DNA from: Proteles cristata cristata
Taxonomy: Eukaryota > Chordata > Mammalia > Carnivora > Hyaenidae
Assembly: GCA_017311185.1 (NCBI GenBank)
Contig: JAESUZ010002551.1
Span: forward strand, 3,844,001-3,908,000
Direction of reading: 5' to 3'
Length of the DNA: 64,000 bases
Part shown: positions 12,641 to 22,418 of the stretch, piece by piece
Position numbering within the stretch: position 1 is the first letter of the stretch
How the letters are laid out: each line of letters opens with the position of its first letter
Notes under the pieces: generated by a model
Database searches by the model: none
What the model was told of the DNA's origin: nothing
The model's input: the letters and a program-made list of their open reading frames with translations, nothing else
Program-made: the position numbers and the translations under genes

Positions 12641-13749
12641 GATGACTTGAGAATTTGTATTCCCACCACTGTTTGGAGCTGGTTCTCTACTTGAAGTTTT
12701 ATAGTTGGTGATTATTAATGTTAAAACATGAGAAAGAGGGTCAAACAGGTAGGGGGAAATCTCTAGAAACAAGATCAGACAATCACATTAATACTGAAAA
12801 GGCAATGGTAAATAAATGAATCCCTGTCCAAGAAAGCCTACGAAATAAAGACAGTAGAAGCAGAAGACAGTAATGGATCTCAGATCACTAAGAAGTTTAG
12901 AATATATGATAACCACTTAAAATCTATTATAAACAATAATTTATATTGCTTATCTTTGGATATGTTTTTGCTTGCTTTAAGAATGATTTGTAGTTAATTC
13001 CCAAAAAGAGCAAAGATGTATTATGAATTAGACTTATGGGCAAAGACCCAATGTAGAGCAGACTGGACTTAGTTTATACTTTCTTTACCCCAGGTTCTTG
13101 CACTTGCTTTGCTCTCTAGCCACGGTGGCCTTGATGACTTGAGTCATCCTGGGATCCTGGAGAAAGGTCATGGCTGCTGCCTCTAATGTCACTTTTGTTA
13201 TCTGAGAGCAAAACTCAGATAGAAGGCCCATGCCTTCTACCTCATGTTTCCTAGTTGGTTCAGGTCAGCTCCACATCACCTGAACACACTGGGAATTAAC
13301 ACCATATGGATGAAAAGTGTGAACAGCGAAACATGAGAACTAGCAGATCTCTTCTTTCTTCTTCTGCCCGTACCTAGACTTTTCAAAGTTGCAGTGGCTA
13401 CATCATGCCTCTCCGAAGATGTCTGGTGATACAGAACCACCGCCTGGTACAGACCTGTGGCCACCTCAGCAACACTCTCCTTTATACTTGCTGTCCCCTG
13501 TCCCCAGCTGCCACCTCACTCCCCTTTATTCTCACTCTTCATTTCCTGTGCTCCTGCATAAAGGTTTATCACCTAAACTTTTGCTTCATCTTCTCTCTCC
13601 TAGGGAGACTAGAGATAGCAAAAACAGAACAGAATAGCTAACAGTGTGTTGATTCTTATGAAGATTACATGCAGTGACCTTTAAGAATTGTTCTTAATAA
13701 CAACTAATTTCTATTGATGTTGTATTTGGTAAACTCTATTTCTCAGCTC
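12641..13749. other. Unassigned DNA
   Basis: 13080-13620 is more GC-rich than average and holds short overlapping frames (13276-13464 minus; 13389-13641 plus) with no recognisable domain. I could not assign a repeat family or a gene. Confidence 0.45.
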
Positions 13750-13797
13750 TGAGCTAATTCTTTTTTTTAATTTTTTTTTTAATGTGAGCTAATTCTT
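13750..13797 (-). mobile_element. Tail-only retroposon insertion with 13-bp target duplication
   Basis: A 22-bp T-rich insert (13763-13784) is bracketed by perfect copies of tgagctaattctt (13750-13762 and 13785-13797). In the minus orientation the insert reads 'catt' followed by A-rich sequence, which matches the extreme 3' end and poly(A) tail of a SINEC or L1. It is best read as an extremely 5'-truncated target-primed reverse transcription event. Confidence 0.75.
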
Positions 13798-14859
13798 AAA
13801 GAAGAAATTCTACACCCTTTAAATTACTGTCTTTTTGTAACAAGACATAATGTTTTATTGTACTTATTGCCTAAAAATGTGCTGTGCTTAGATATAGATT
13901 GCTATGTCTTGGGAAACCTTTTTCCGTTTCTCTAAATAGGCATAGTTAGAATCACACACCTCAGTATATAATGTTCTTATTTGAATTCTGCTGTGCCAGC
14001 AAATAATGTCTGGAAATTTTCCCGGTAACTCCCTTTGTGAAGTGAAAATGAGTTGTAGTCTAAATCAAGTATTTTTATATTAAAATGCTTCATAAGTGGA
14101 AGTGAAAAAAACCTTTTTTAGACTATTTTTGGTACATCCACATACACGACAGGATGTACACACCTACCAGTACATACACACATACACACAAACACACACA
14201 CATCCCAGAATACTCACCTGTCTCAAAGGCAGGAACACTTTCAAACAAAACATCTAAATATGTTAGAATATAAATATTCAAATATAATTAAAATGGAATT
14301 CAGTTCATTCTCAGGTCAATGTTATTTTAATTTGATACTCCTTACAAATGTGCAGGTGGCAAGTGAGTATTCAAAGTGCAGATGTGGTATTTTCTGCTAA
14401 CTTTACTTTCTAAAGATGGTTCATGTACTGATTTTTATGTAAATTTATACTGAATAATCCTCAGCAAGATAGTATTTACTTAGAATGGATCCTAAGATGT
14501 GCTATCTGAAATATATGGGAAGAACCTTCCAGAGATCTGTGTATTTAAATCATTTAGAAAAACAAGATTTAAAACCTTAATTCTTTCTCAGATTTAAAAA
14601 GTAATTATTAAATTCAGAGAAAGCAAAACATATGTATCTGATCATCACAACTGTGAAACATAAAAAGAAATTAAACACAAAGAATATTCTGAGGTTCAAC
14701 ATCTAGTGGGCATTTGGGCTTTCTTTTCTTATTCTTATTATCATTAATTAGTGATGAGTGAGTGATTACATTTATATTTCATGGACTGAATCTTTCTTTT
14801 CATAATTTCAATATTTAAATGGGAAGAGTATAATAGATCCACATGAACAGAATTTCTGT
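13798..14859. other. Unassigned AT-rich DNA with a degenerate CA-rich tract
   Basis: An imperfect (CA)n-like tract lies at about 14145-14205 (acacatacacacaaacacac). Nothing else is recognised. Confidence 0.5.
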
Positions 14860-14945
14860 TTTGTTCATTGCTACATCTCCAGCTTATAGAAGAGCCCCTG
14901 GCATATAGTAGATTCTCAGTAAATATTTGTGGTCTGAATATATAT
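14860..14945 (+). mobile_element. L2 LINE 3' end fragment
   Basis: 'catctccagcttatagaaga' then 'cctggcatatagtagattct' and 'cagtaaatatttgtggtctg' match the typical 3' end of L2 in sense orientation. Short and diverged. Confidence 0.65.
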
Positions 14946-15001
14946 GAAATTATTTAAATCTTGGGGGGAAAAGTAAGAAGGAAAAAAAGTGTCAAGAGAG
15001 A

Positions 15002-15208
15002 GGGGTGCCTGGGTGGCTTAGTTGGTTAAGCATCTGACTTCAGCTTAGGTCATGATCTTCCAGTTTGTGAGTTCGAGCTCAGTCTTGGGCTCTGTGCTTC
15101 CAGTTCAGAGCCTAGATCTTTCTTCAGATTCTGTGCCTCCCCCTGCCCCTGTCCCTTCCCTGCTTGCACTCACCCTCTCTCTCAAAATAAATATTAAAAA
15201 CATTTTTT
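15002..15208 (+). mobile_element. SINEC (CAN SINE)
   Basis: Starts 'ggggtgcctgggtggcttag' and ends 'ctcaaaataaatattaaaaa' plus an A/T tail. Flanked by aaaaaagtgtcaagagag (14983-15000) and aaaaaagtgtcaagggag (from 15209), one mismatch in 18. Confidence 0.93.
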
Positions 15209-15226
15209 AAAAAAGTGTCAAGGGAG

Positions 15227-15671
15227 AATGGCAACTATTTAGGATGTTTTTAGAATACGACTACTTAGTTTATCTCCTAAATGAAATTGTACAGTACCTA
15301 GCACATAGGAAAACATCATCACCAACATAAATGTGATAAAATACATTAAAACCACAACACCATATATAGTTAGAGTTTTAGTTCCTTGACTGCTCCAAAT
15401 ATTCACTTGCCTAGTGATGGTTATTAGACTATAAAGGTGGATAAAATAGAGAACTATCACAAGTGTCCACTTTATCAAGAAGAGAATTACGCGACTGGTA
15501 ATTTTAGTACTATGAGTTGCCTATCCACCCTCCTCCAATACAAGTAGAAAGCTTTTGAAAGGCTTTTTCTTAATCCTTTTCCCCTTCAGAAAATTCAAAA
15601 TACTATTCTGATCTTTAAGAATTTTGTAATCTGTCTTTGTAGAATGACTGCAAATATACATTCATGCCTTT

Positions 15672-15672
<1 letters not shown>
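15227..15672. other. Unassigned AT-rich DNA
   Basis: A 79-codon minus frame (15239-15478) encodes a hydrophobic peptide. It has no homology that I recognise and no supporting context, so it is not called as a gene. Confidence 0.45.
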
Positions 15673-15713
<41 letters not shown>

Positions 15714-15742
15714 ACACACACAAATACACATATACACAAGCA
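15673..15742. repeat. (CA)n microsatellite, interrupted
   Basis: About 18 uninterrupted CA units from 15675, a 'ta' interruption near 15709, five or six more CA units, and a degenerate tail with 'aaatacacatatacacaagc'. The uninterrupted core is long enough to be length-variable. Confidence 0.95.
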
Positions 15743-15788
15743 TAGACACAAAGTATAAATGGAATGGAAACATTTAAAAATGATTAAT

Positions 15789-15994
15789 GGGGTCCCTGGG
15801 TGGCTCAGTCAGTTAAGCGTCTGACTTTGACTCAGGTCATGATCTTCTGGTTTGTGGGTTCAAGCCCTGTGTCAGGCTTTGTGCTGACAGCTCAGAGCCC
15901 GGAGCCTGCTTTAGATTCTGTGTCTCCCTCTCTCTTTCCCCCTCTTGCCCACTCATGCTCTGTCTCTTTCTCAAAAATCAACATTAAAATTTTT
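15789..15994 (+). mobile_element. SINEC (CAN SINE)
   Basis: 'ggggtccctgggtggctcag' head, tRNA-like region, 'tcaaaaatcaacattaaaat' tail. The flanks (taaaaatgattaat and taaaaatataataaat) form an imperfect target duplication. The 65-codon frame at 15800-15997 is a SINE reading frame. Confidence 0.9.
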
Positions 15995-16838
15995 TAAAAA
16001 TATAATAAATACAGATTAAATCAAATGTGAAAATGGTGAGGGATCACATGTATAATTCAAAATAAAGAGATGATTAGAATTAAGGAGCAAGTATACATTT
16101 TGAGGAAATTGAGACATACATTAAAGATAGAAGAGCAGACTGCTGTTGAGGAAAAAATTTACTCTAACCTTTAAGGTTCTTCTGGCTGGCTTAAGAATTA
16201 AATTGACAAAAGACATTAGTAGGAGAAAATCCAATTTAACTAAATATGTAAACGGGCTCCATAGAATCTGAACCCCTCACGGGCAGGCAGTTGAGGTATG
16301 TATGCCATCTAGAGCTAAGGAGGAGGAAAGAGAAGTGCCAGACTTGAAAGGGAAGGAAGGCAATTCATAGGACTATGGAAAAGAGAAAATGTTTGGTAAA
16401 CAAATATTTGCTGGCCCACACAGAAACAATGGGCCATAGAGATGAATTTTAACAACAGACTTTGCTGGGTTCCTCCCTGTCTACCCACAGCTTGTTCATA
16501 TTATACTAGAGTTATCTAGGGTGATAACTCACCTCTGGGAACAGGTCCTCTATCTAAATTATCTTAGCCAGTTAGAGGGGAGGTTAAAAGGAAAAAAAAA
16601 AAAACTTCTTGAGACTTTTTCTTGAGTCTTTTGTCTGCTTCTTAAAAATAATCAGCCTAAAATAATCCACAGGGCTAAGAGACACATTATGGAGTGGCAA
16701 ATTTTGCTCCCTCACAAGATCTTACATATTACTTTGTCTTATTTTCATTATCGCTCTCATTTCCTCTTCTGATTCTACTTTATTTTTGTCAGAACAGTTT
16801 GATAATAGTCTTATCATTAGGTAATATAAAGAATTGAT
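15995..16838. other. Unassigned; 16140-16715 resembles a dispersed repeat or LTR remnant
   Basis: 16140-16715 has a composition different from its flanks and phrases such as 'ggcaaattttgctccctcac' (16697-16716) and 'cctctgggaacaggtcctct' that look like an old interspersed repeat. I cannot name the family or define its ends. The rest is AT-rich. Confidence 0.3.
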
Positions 16839-17030
16839 GGGGCATCTGGGTGGCTCAGTTCCTTCAGTATCTGACTTCACCTCAGTTCATGATCTCATGG
16901 CTCATGGATTTGAGCCCTGAGTTGGGCTTTGCACTGATGGTGCCGAGCTCAATCCAGATTCTCTTATCTCCCTCTCTCTCTGCCCTTTTGCTGCTCATGG
17001 TCACTCTCTCTCTAAAATATAAGTACTAAA
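16839..17030 (+). mobile_element. SINEC (CAN SINE), diverged
   Basis: 'ggggcatctgggtggctcag' head. The body carries many substitutions, e.g. 'ccttcagtatctgacttcac'. The 3' end 'ctctctctaaaatataagta' runs into a short (TA)n at 17032-17047. No clear target duplication. Confidence 0.88.
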
Positions 17031-17047
17031 AATATATATATATATAA

Positions 17048-18654
17048 TAATAAGAAGAAGAAAACCTATGAGAATTGTTTTTGGTAATTAGTAGCATGTC
17101 TCATGGATTTAGGGATGTCAATCATCTTAGAATAATATCAGGGGGATAAAGTAATTAAAGTCTTTCAAATTTAGATATAAATTAGGAGTAACTCATATAC
17201 CGTTTTAAAGAGAAACAAAGAATTTCCTTTAAAACATGACAAGACAGAGCTAAATCAGCGTCGGAAGCAACTGTGCCGTAATAGGTGTCATCTTTACAAG
17301 AAAATGGATTATTTTACAGTACCCTTTTACTGAATTTGCCTCAGTTTCTTGGGTTGAGTAGTCTGAGAGCTTTGAGTAGACACTGAATTTTAAGCTAGTT
17401 TTCTCAGTAAAATTAGAGTGTAGATAACTAGGCTCCATCAAACTAAAGTATGTACCAAAAAAAATGAAAACATAGTACAGGTTTGGTTATAATCAAAAGA
17501 GGGCAAATAAGCATTTGACTTCTGGGAATTTCATAGCACTGATGGGCTTGCTTTTTTTTTTTTTTCTCTCGCTTCCCCTCTGTGGCCCACTCACTGACAC
17601 CACCTAGAAGGATCGAATAACTTCTGAAGGAACATTGTCTGGTCAGGGCTGTCCTTTAGGGTTTTAGTAAATGAGTCAGACTATGAATTTGAGGCATTTT
17701 TTCCTTTGCTTTTCCTCATCAACCTATTCCTATTTAGTCTTAAACTGTAATTCCTTGGGGTGGTGGAGAGAGGCAGTATCCACATAAATCCTGTGCTAGA
17801 AAATTTTTCTATTCTCCCTCTTTATATCTATATGAACTTATATTTATTTTATGCTTTGGGTTATATTCCAATATATACTTCATTCATTTTGTATATAATA
17901 CTTATAAATATTATATTTATCTAATATATATTTATATATTATATATTGTAATATATTATGTATTCTAAAAATAAGTATAATATTATTATATATTAAGCAC
18001 TTCCTTACTTGCTTGCACTATAAGATATTACAGCTCATCTTATATACCTCCTTATTTTTCTGGTTCTTGTTATTAGGAAAGGATATTAGAAACCAAGATC
18101 TGAGTGTTAGGTGTACTCATTGCCAATAACATGTTGTTGCTTCTCTGACAGTTTAACTGAAACTTGAAGGGAATATGTATGTGTATACTAACTCATGCAT
18201 ATACTTGTGTCTATAAATTTTTCTCTATATCTCTGTATAACCATCCATGTCTATATTAAACTAAAAGTTCATTATGTTATCTCTGTTAACCATAACTGCT
18301 TGAATCAATCTACATTTCCCCCTTCACTTATGTGTAACCTCCCACACCAACCATAAGAAAACTAGCTCTATCCATCCTCCAGCCATTTACTTAATTTTTC
18401 AATTCCATAGGCATGAAAAATGGTTTCAGAACTGCTATCTCTACTTCCGTGGAAAATAGCATGAACTAGAATACAGTGCAGTGTCCATTCCTTTTGCCTT
18501 TAGTCTTGAAGTCTCCTCTCATTTCCCAAGTTGATTAGGCAGCACATTTTTCTTCTAGTTGTTAGTGAGATCATTTCATAATTTGTATTGCAGTGGGATT
18601 CTTTTGTCACATTGAGCAGACCATTCTGGAATTGCCTCAAACTTCTAAACGATT
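17048..18654. other. Unassigned AT-rich DNA including an AT-dinucleotide-rich block
   Basis: 17870-17995 is almost pure A/T with irregular TA/ATT runs. The remainder has no recognised gene or repeat. A T-run lies at 17551-17565. Confidence 0.5.
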
Positions 18655-18802
18655 TTTAAAATTTGGTACACATTATAGTTTACTTTTTTGTGATTTAAAG
18701 GTCTGTGAGTATTGACAAATGTATAGCTTCATGTATCCACCACTACAGTGTCAGAACGGTTGCACCTCCCTAAAAATTCCCTGTGTATATTCACATCATC
18801 CT
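18655..18802 (-). mobile_element. L1 LINE 3' UTR fragment (old)
   Basis: 'gtacacattatagtttac', 'tattgacaaatgtatagctt', 'catgtatccaccactacagt' and 'ccctaaaaattccctgtg' match the antisense of an old L1 3' UTR, the same segment that is present at 33600-33720. Confidence 0.65.
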
Positions 18803-19198
18803 GTCTTAGGGACTGGTATTTGTTAATTACTCTATTATTGGCCAGTAATACATTCTTCCTTGGGAACTAGAAAGGGAATTTGGCCTCTACACTTCTATGC
18901 ATAGAAGTAAGGTATATCTGAAGGAGTCAAAGAGTTGTTTAGCTGGCCTCTTGAGATGTTCATCAGTGGACATAGAAATGTCCACACTGTCCAAGAAAAG
19001 CTTTTCAGTAATTCAGTTATCAAAGCATCTTTTAGCTTAGGACCTAAACATTTAACCAAAATGGCCTCAGTTTGTCTGGAACTGGGTTGGATCTTTGAGA
19101 AACCACTCCAATTGTTGTGGGGCAGTTCCTTTCACTACTCTTAGAAGCTTACTCTGGTACACAGGGCTCAGAAGCCCACCCAATACAGAGCTTACTGG
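18803..19198. other. Unassigned DNA
   Basis: Nothing recognised. A short inverted pair 'acttctatgcatagaagta' (18891-18909) is a perfect 9-bp-arm palindrome around one base, probably incidental. Confidence 0.45.
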
Positions 19199-19422
19199 TT
19201 TTTTTTTTTTAATGTTTATTTTATTTTTGAGAGAGAGAGACAGACAGACAGAAAAAGTGTGATGGGGAGGGGCAGAGAGAGAGGGACACACAGAATCTGA
19301 AGCAAGCTCCTGACTCTGAGCTGTCCGCACAGAGCCCAATGCAGGTCTTAAACTCATGGACTGTGAGATCATGACCTGAGCTGAAGTTGGATGCTTAACC
19401 AACTGAGCTACCCAGGTGCCCC
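19199..19422 (-). mobile_element. SINEC (CAN SINE)
   Basis: Poly(T) tail, 'aatgtttattttatttttga', a tract of GA and GACA units, and inverted head 'gagctacccaggtgcccc' ending 19422. Flanks agcttactg and ggctttctg are only weakly alike. The 129-codon minus frame (19067-19456) crosses this element and its flanks and is not a gene. Confidence 0.9.
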
Positions 19423-19930
19423 ATGGGCTTTCTGAAAGTTTTCTAATTAATTCCATAAATATATGGGTATATTTTAATCAAGGACATTACAAGCATGCTG
19501 TAGGACTGCCAAACACATTTGGAAAAATGACAAAAGGAAAAGAAAGCTAATACTTATTGAAAAGTATTATATTACAGATATTCTAGGTCCTGCAGATCAT
19601 TCTAAAATTTCTAAAAATTTCAGCTATCAAAGGTTTTATTGAACCAATATCATAATACAGATAAAAACTGTCAAGTTCCCTACTGCTTCCTTCTGAAGAA
19701 ATACTGTGACTTCTTTTGTTTTAAAATGTTTCAAAAGACTTGCCTCTTTTCAAATATATGTATAATGATATTGACAAATGGCCAAATATCTCCCACAAGT
19801 ACCCTTCCCATCAACAACAATAATTTGGCATCCATCCATGGACAAAAGTGCCTTTGTGGAACTTTGAAATCGAAGTAGACCATTGTAAAACTATGCTATA
19901 GTCCACGATTGAAGACAGATATTTTGAGAA
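19423..19930. other. Unassigned AT-rich DNA
   Basis: No gene or repeat recognised. Confidence 0.5.
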
Positions 19931-20804
19931 GGAATATTGGCATTTAGATGGCTGACTCACCAGCTGCGGTTTGGCTATAGAAATGGAAACATAACCCTGA
20001 GAATTTGATTACAGTTCTATCTGGCTTTGGATCTGGCATCAATACCATAGACAGGCCAAGGGACTCAGGAAGACTCACACCCATCCATGTGCGGGGTAAT
20101 AGACATATTGCCCTCATTCCTGGCTGTGTGCCCTGAAATGGTCTATGAACCAGCTCTAGCCCCTCTCCTGTTGTGGTCTGTGGGTCCCTGGATGTAAGCC
20201 TGCGAAACTTAGTCAGAATGTAGATTTGGGAAAGACCCTGTAACTGGCCTCCAGCCCATCCCACCCAAGTCTGCAGGGTTCTATTGGCATAGGGACCCTG
20301 TAGGAGACATTCCTTTTTGTGTCCCCAGATATCTTGAAGGGCCCCACATGTAGCTCCTTATAGTCCCAGTCTCCGACTGGCCATCAGCACTGGAGGTTCC
20401 AGGGTTCCCAAGGGAGAAACTACCATATGTGCCCATGCTACAATTCTGAAAGAGCCCTTTATTCAGCTCTAGCCCTTCTCAGCCATGGTCCAGGGCCAGT
20501 CTTGCCTACCCAGGGACCCATGCAGTGACCAGGCAGCAGCCCTGCCATGGATCTAGTGGGAGCCACATTCACTGAGCAACTGGTAATAGGCCTACTGTCT
20601 GAGACCCCAACTGTGGGGCCAGAAGCGGACCATTGTCACTCTGCTACCCTACTGAGCAGGATACTGGAGGCAGTTCTGTCTTTCCAGGGAGCAGAGAGGA
20701 TCCACACCTCCCTTTACTTCTGAAAACAGGATGGCCAACTGCAGATTCAGCAACATCCTCATATTTGGATCTAACCCAGGAAGACTGTGGTTCCCTGAAA
20801 ACCT
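19931..20804. other. Unassigned GC-rich block abutting an L1 3' end
   Basis: About 870 bp with visibly higher G+C than its flanks and no recognised family. It contains loosely repeated phrases (cagctctagcccctctc at about 20150 and cagctctagcccttctc at about 20464), hinting at tandem units about 314 bp apart. It ends exactly where L1 ORF2 homology starts (about 20805). It may be retroposon 5' material, an older element used as target, or transduced or inverted sequence. I see no protein motif. Confidence 0.4.
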
Positions 20805-21582
20805 CTGTGCACTATTGTTGAGAATATAAATTGATATAGCCACTATGGGAAACAGTATGGAAGTTCCTCAAAAAACTAAAAATAGAGCTACCATATGATA
20901 TAGGAATCACACTTCTGACTTTGTATCTGAAGGAAATGAAATTAATATTTTAAGGGCTATCTGCACCCCCATATTCTCTGAAACATTATTTACAATAGCC
21001 AAGGCATGGAAACAACCAAATTGTCTATAGATAGATGAATGGATGAAGGAAATGTGATGTAGAAACACACAATAGAATATTATTCACCTATAAAATGGAA
21101 GGAAATACTGCCATTTGCAACAACATGGAAAGAACTTCAGGGCCTTATGCTAAGTGAAATGAGTCAGAGAAAGACAAATACTGTAATATTTCACTCACAT
21201 GTTCTATCTAAAATAAGGCCAAACTCAAAGAAACAGAGTAGAATGATAGCTACCAAAGGCTGGAGGGTAAGGGAAATGGAGAGATGTTGGTCAAAGGGTA
21301 CAAACATCCAGATGAATAAGATGAATAGGTTCTGGTGATCTAATATTCAACATGGTGATTATAGTAACAAGACTCTGCTACATACTTGAAAGTTAAGAGA
21401 GTAGATCTTTACTGTTCTCACAATACACAAAATAATTGTAATTATGCAAAATGATGGATATGATAATTAGCCTATGTAGCTATCATTTCAGAGTATATAC
21501 ATGTATCACATCATCATGTTTCATACCTTAAGCTTACACAATATTATATGTTGCTTATATCTCAGTAAAGCTGGGGGAAATA
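20805..21582 (+). mobile_element. L1 LINE, 3' end of ORF2 and 3' UTR (old)
   Basis: Sense L1: 'gccactatgggaaacagtat', 'ccatttgcaacaacatggaa', 'atgctaagtgaaatgagtca', 'gagatgttggtcaaagggta', then 'tatctcagtaaagctggggg' at the 3' terminus. The element is 5'-truncated within the last part of ORF2 and its frame is broken. It is L1MA-like. Confidence 0.85.
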
Positions 21583-21662
21583 TATATCTTGGCTCATTAA
21601 AGTATGTCCTATTAGTTCCTCTTTCCAATGGCCTCCAAGTTTTCTAAGTAATTAGGTCCACC

Positions 21663-21876
21663 TTTTTTTTTTAAATGATTACTTATTTTTGAGATTGAGA
21701 GAGACAGAGTGCAAGCAGGGGAGGGGCAGAGAGAGAGGGAGACACAGAATCTGAAGCAGACTCCAGGCTCTGAGCTGTCAGCACAGAGCCTGATTTGAAC
21801 TCAAACCCATGAACCACTAGATCATGACCTGAGCTGAAGTCAGATGCTCAACTCACTGAGCCACCCAGGTGTCCCC
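21663..21876 (-). mobile_element. SINEC (CAN SINE)
   Basis: T-rich tail, 'acttatttttgagattgaga', 'gaggggcagagagagaggga', inverted head 'gagccacccaggtgtcccc'. Flanks 'ccaccttttttt' and 'ccacattttttt' may be the target duplication, merged with the tail. Confidence 0.92.
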
Positions 21877-22139
21877 ACATTTTTTTTCCCTTTCTTGAGC
21901 ACTGAGGGGTCATCTTTCTCCTATGTTAGTGTTCCAAGAGATCATACCTCCACTGCTGTCCTGATGTCCATAAAGCAATTCTTAGAGGATATTTTGGGGA
22001 TAACCAGACATTTTTTAAGAAGCCTGAAATTTTGATGCATTTCTAATTGAGGTGAAGTAATTTTTAGGCCCTGACTGGTAGACCTTGCTCCCTTCCTACA
22101 GTTTAGTTCCTATTAGGAACTAAGTTTTGTTTATACATT

Positions 22140-22410
22140 AAAAATTTTTTTTATTATTTTATTTATTTATTTATTTTATTATTTTTTTTTTTTAATTTTT
22201 TTTAATGTTTTATTTATTTCTAGGAGAGAGAGAGACAGCGTGAGCCAGGGGAGGGTCAGAGAGAGAGGGAGACACAGAATCTGAAACAGGCTCCAGGCTC
22301 TGAGCTAGCTGTCAGCACAGAGCCCGATGCGGGGCTCAAACCCACGAACCATGAGATCATGACTTGAGCTGAAGTTGGACACTTAACCGACTGAGCCACC
22401 TGGGTGCCCC
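22140..22410 (-). mobile_element. SINEC (CAN SINE) of the 'ctag' subfamily with an unusually long T/A-rich tail
   Basis: The head 'gagccacctgggtgcccc' ends at 22410. The body has the 'tttatttctaggagagagag' 3' signature and an extra 'agct' (gagctagctgtcagcac). The tail at 22141-22205 is about 65 bp of T with A interruptions. Target duplication tatacatt (22132-22139 and 22411-22418) is perfect over 8 bp. The minus frame at 22256-22453 belongs to this SINE. Confidence 0.92.
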
Positions 22411-22418
22411 TATACATT

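Noticed and set aside
14195..14240. Possible splice donor on the minus strand (gacag/gtgagt near 14216)
   Set aside because: No plausible acceptor and open frame upstream; isolated donor-like words occur often by chance.
15673..15742. Regular repeats as a CRISPR-like array
   Set aside because: Simple dinucleotide repeats without spacers, in a mammalian genome.
15789..15870. SINE heads as tRNA genes
   Set aside because: The tRNA-Lys-like heads lack a complete cloverleaf and a mature 3' end, and are followed by the SINE body; they are SINE promoters and not tRNA genes.
17870..17995. AT-rich block as a replication origin or matrix attachment site
   Set aside because: Composition alone does not support either in mammalian DNA.
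18891..18909. Perfect palindrome acttctatgcatagaagta as an operator or cruciform
   Set aside because: A single 9-bp-arm palindrome in 64 kb is not remarkable and has no context.
19067..19456. 129-codon minus frame
   Set aside because: Read through a minus-strand SINEC; the same peptide style (WVAQLVKHPTSAQVMIS) recurs in other SINE frames at 5470, 22256, 47786 and 63199.
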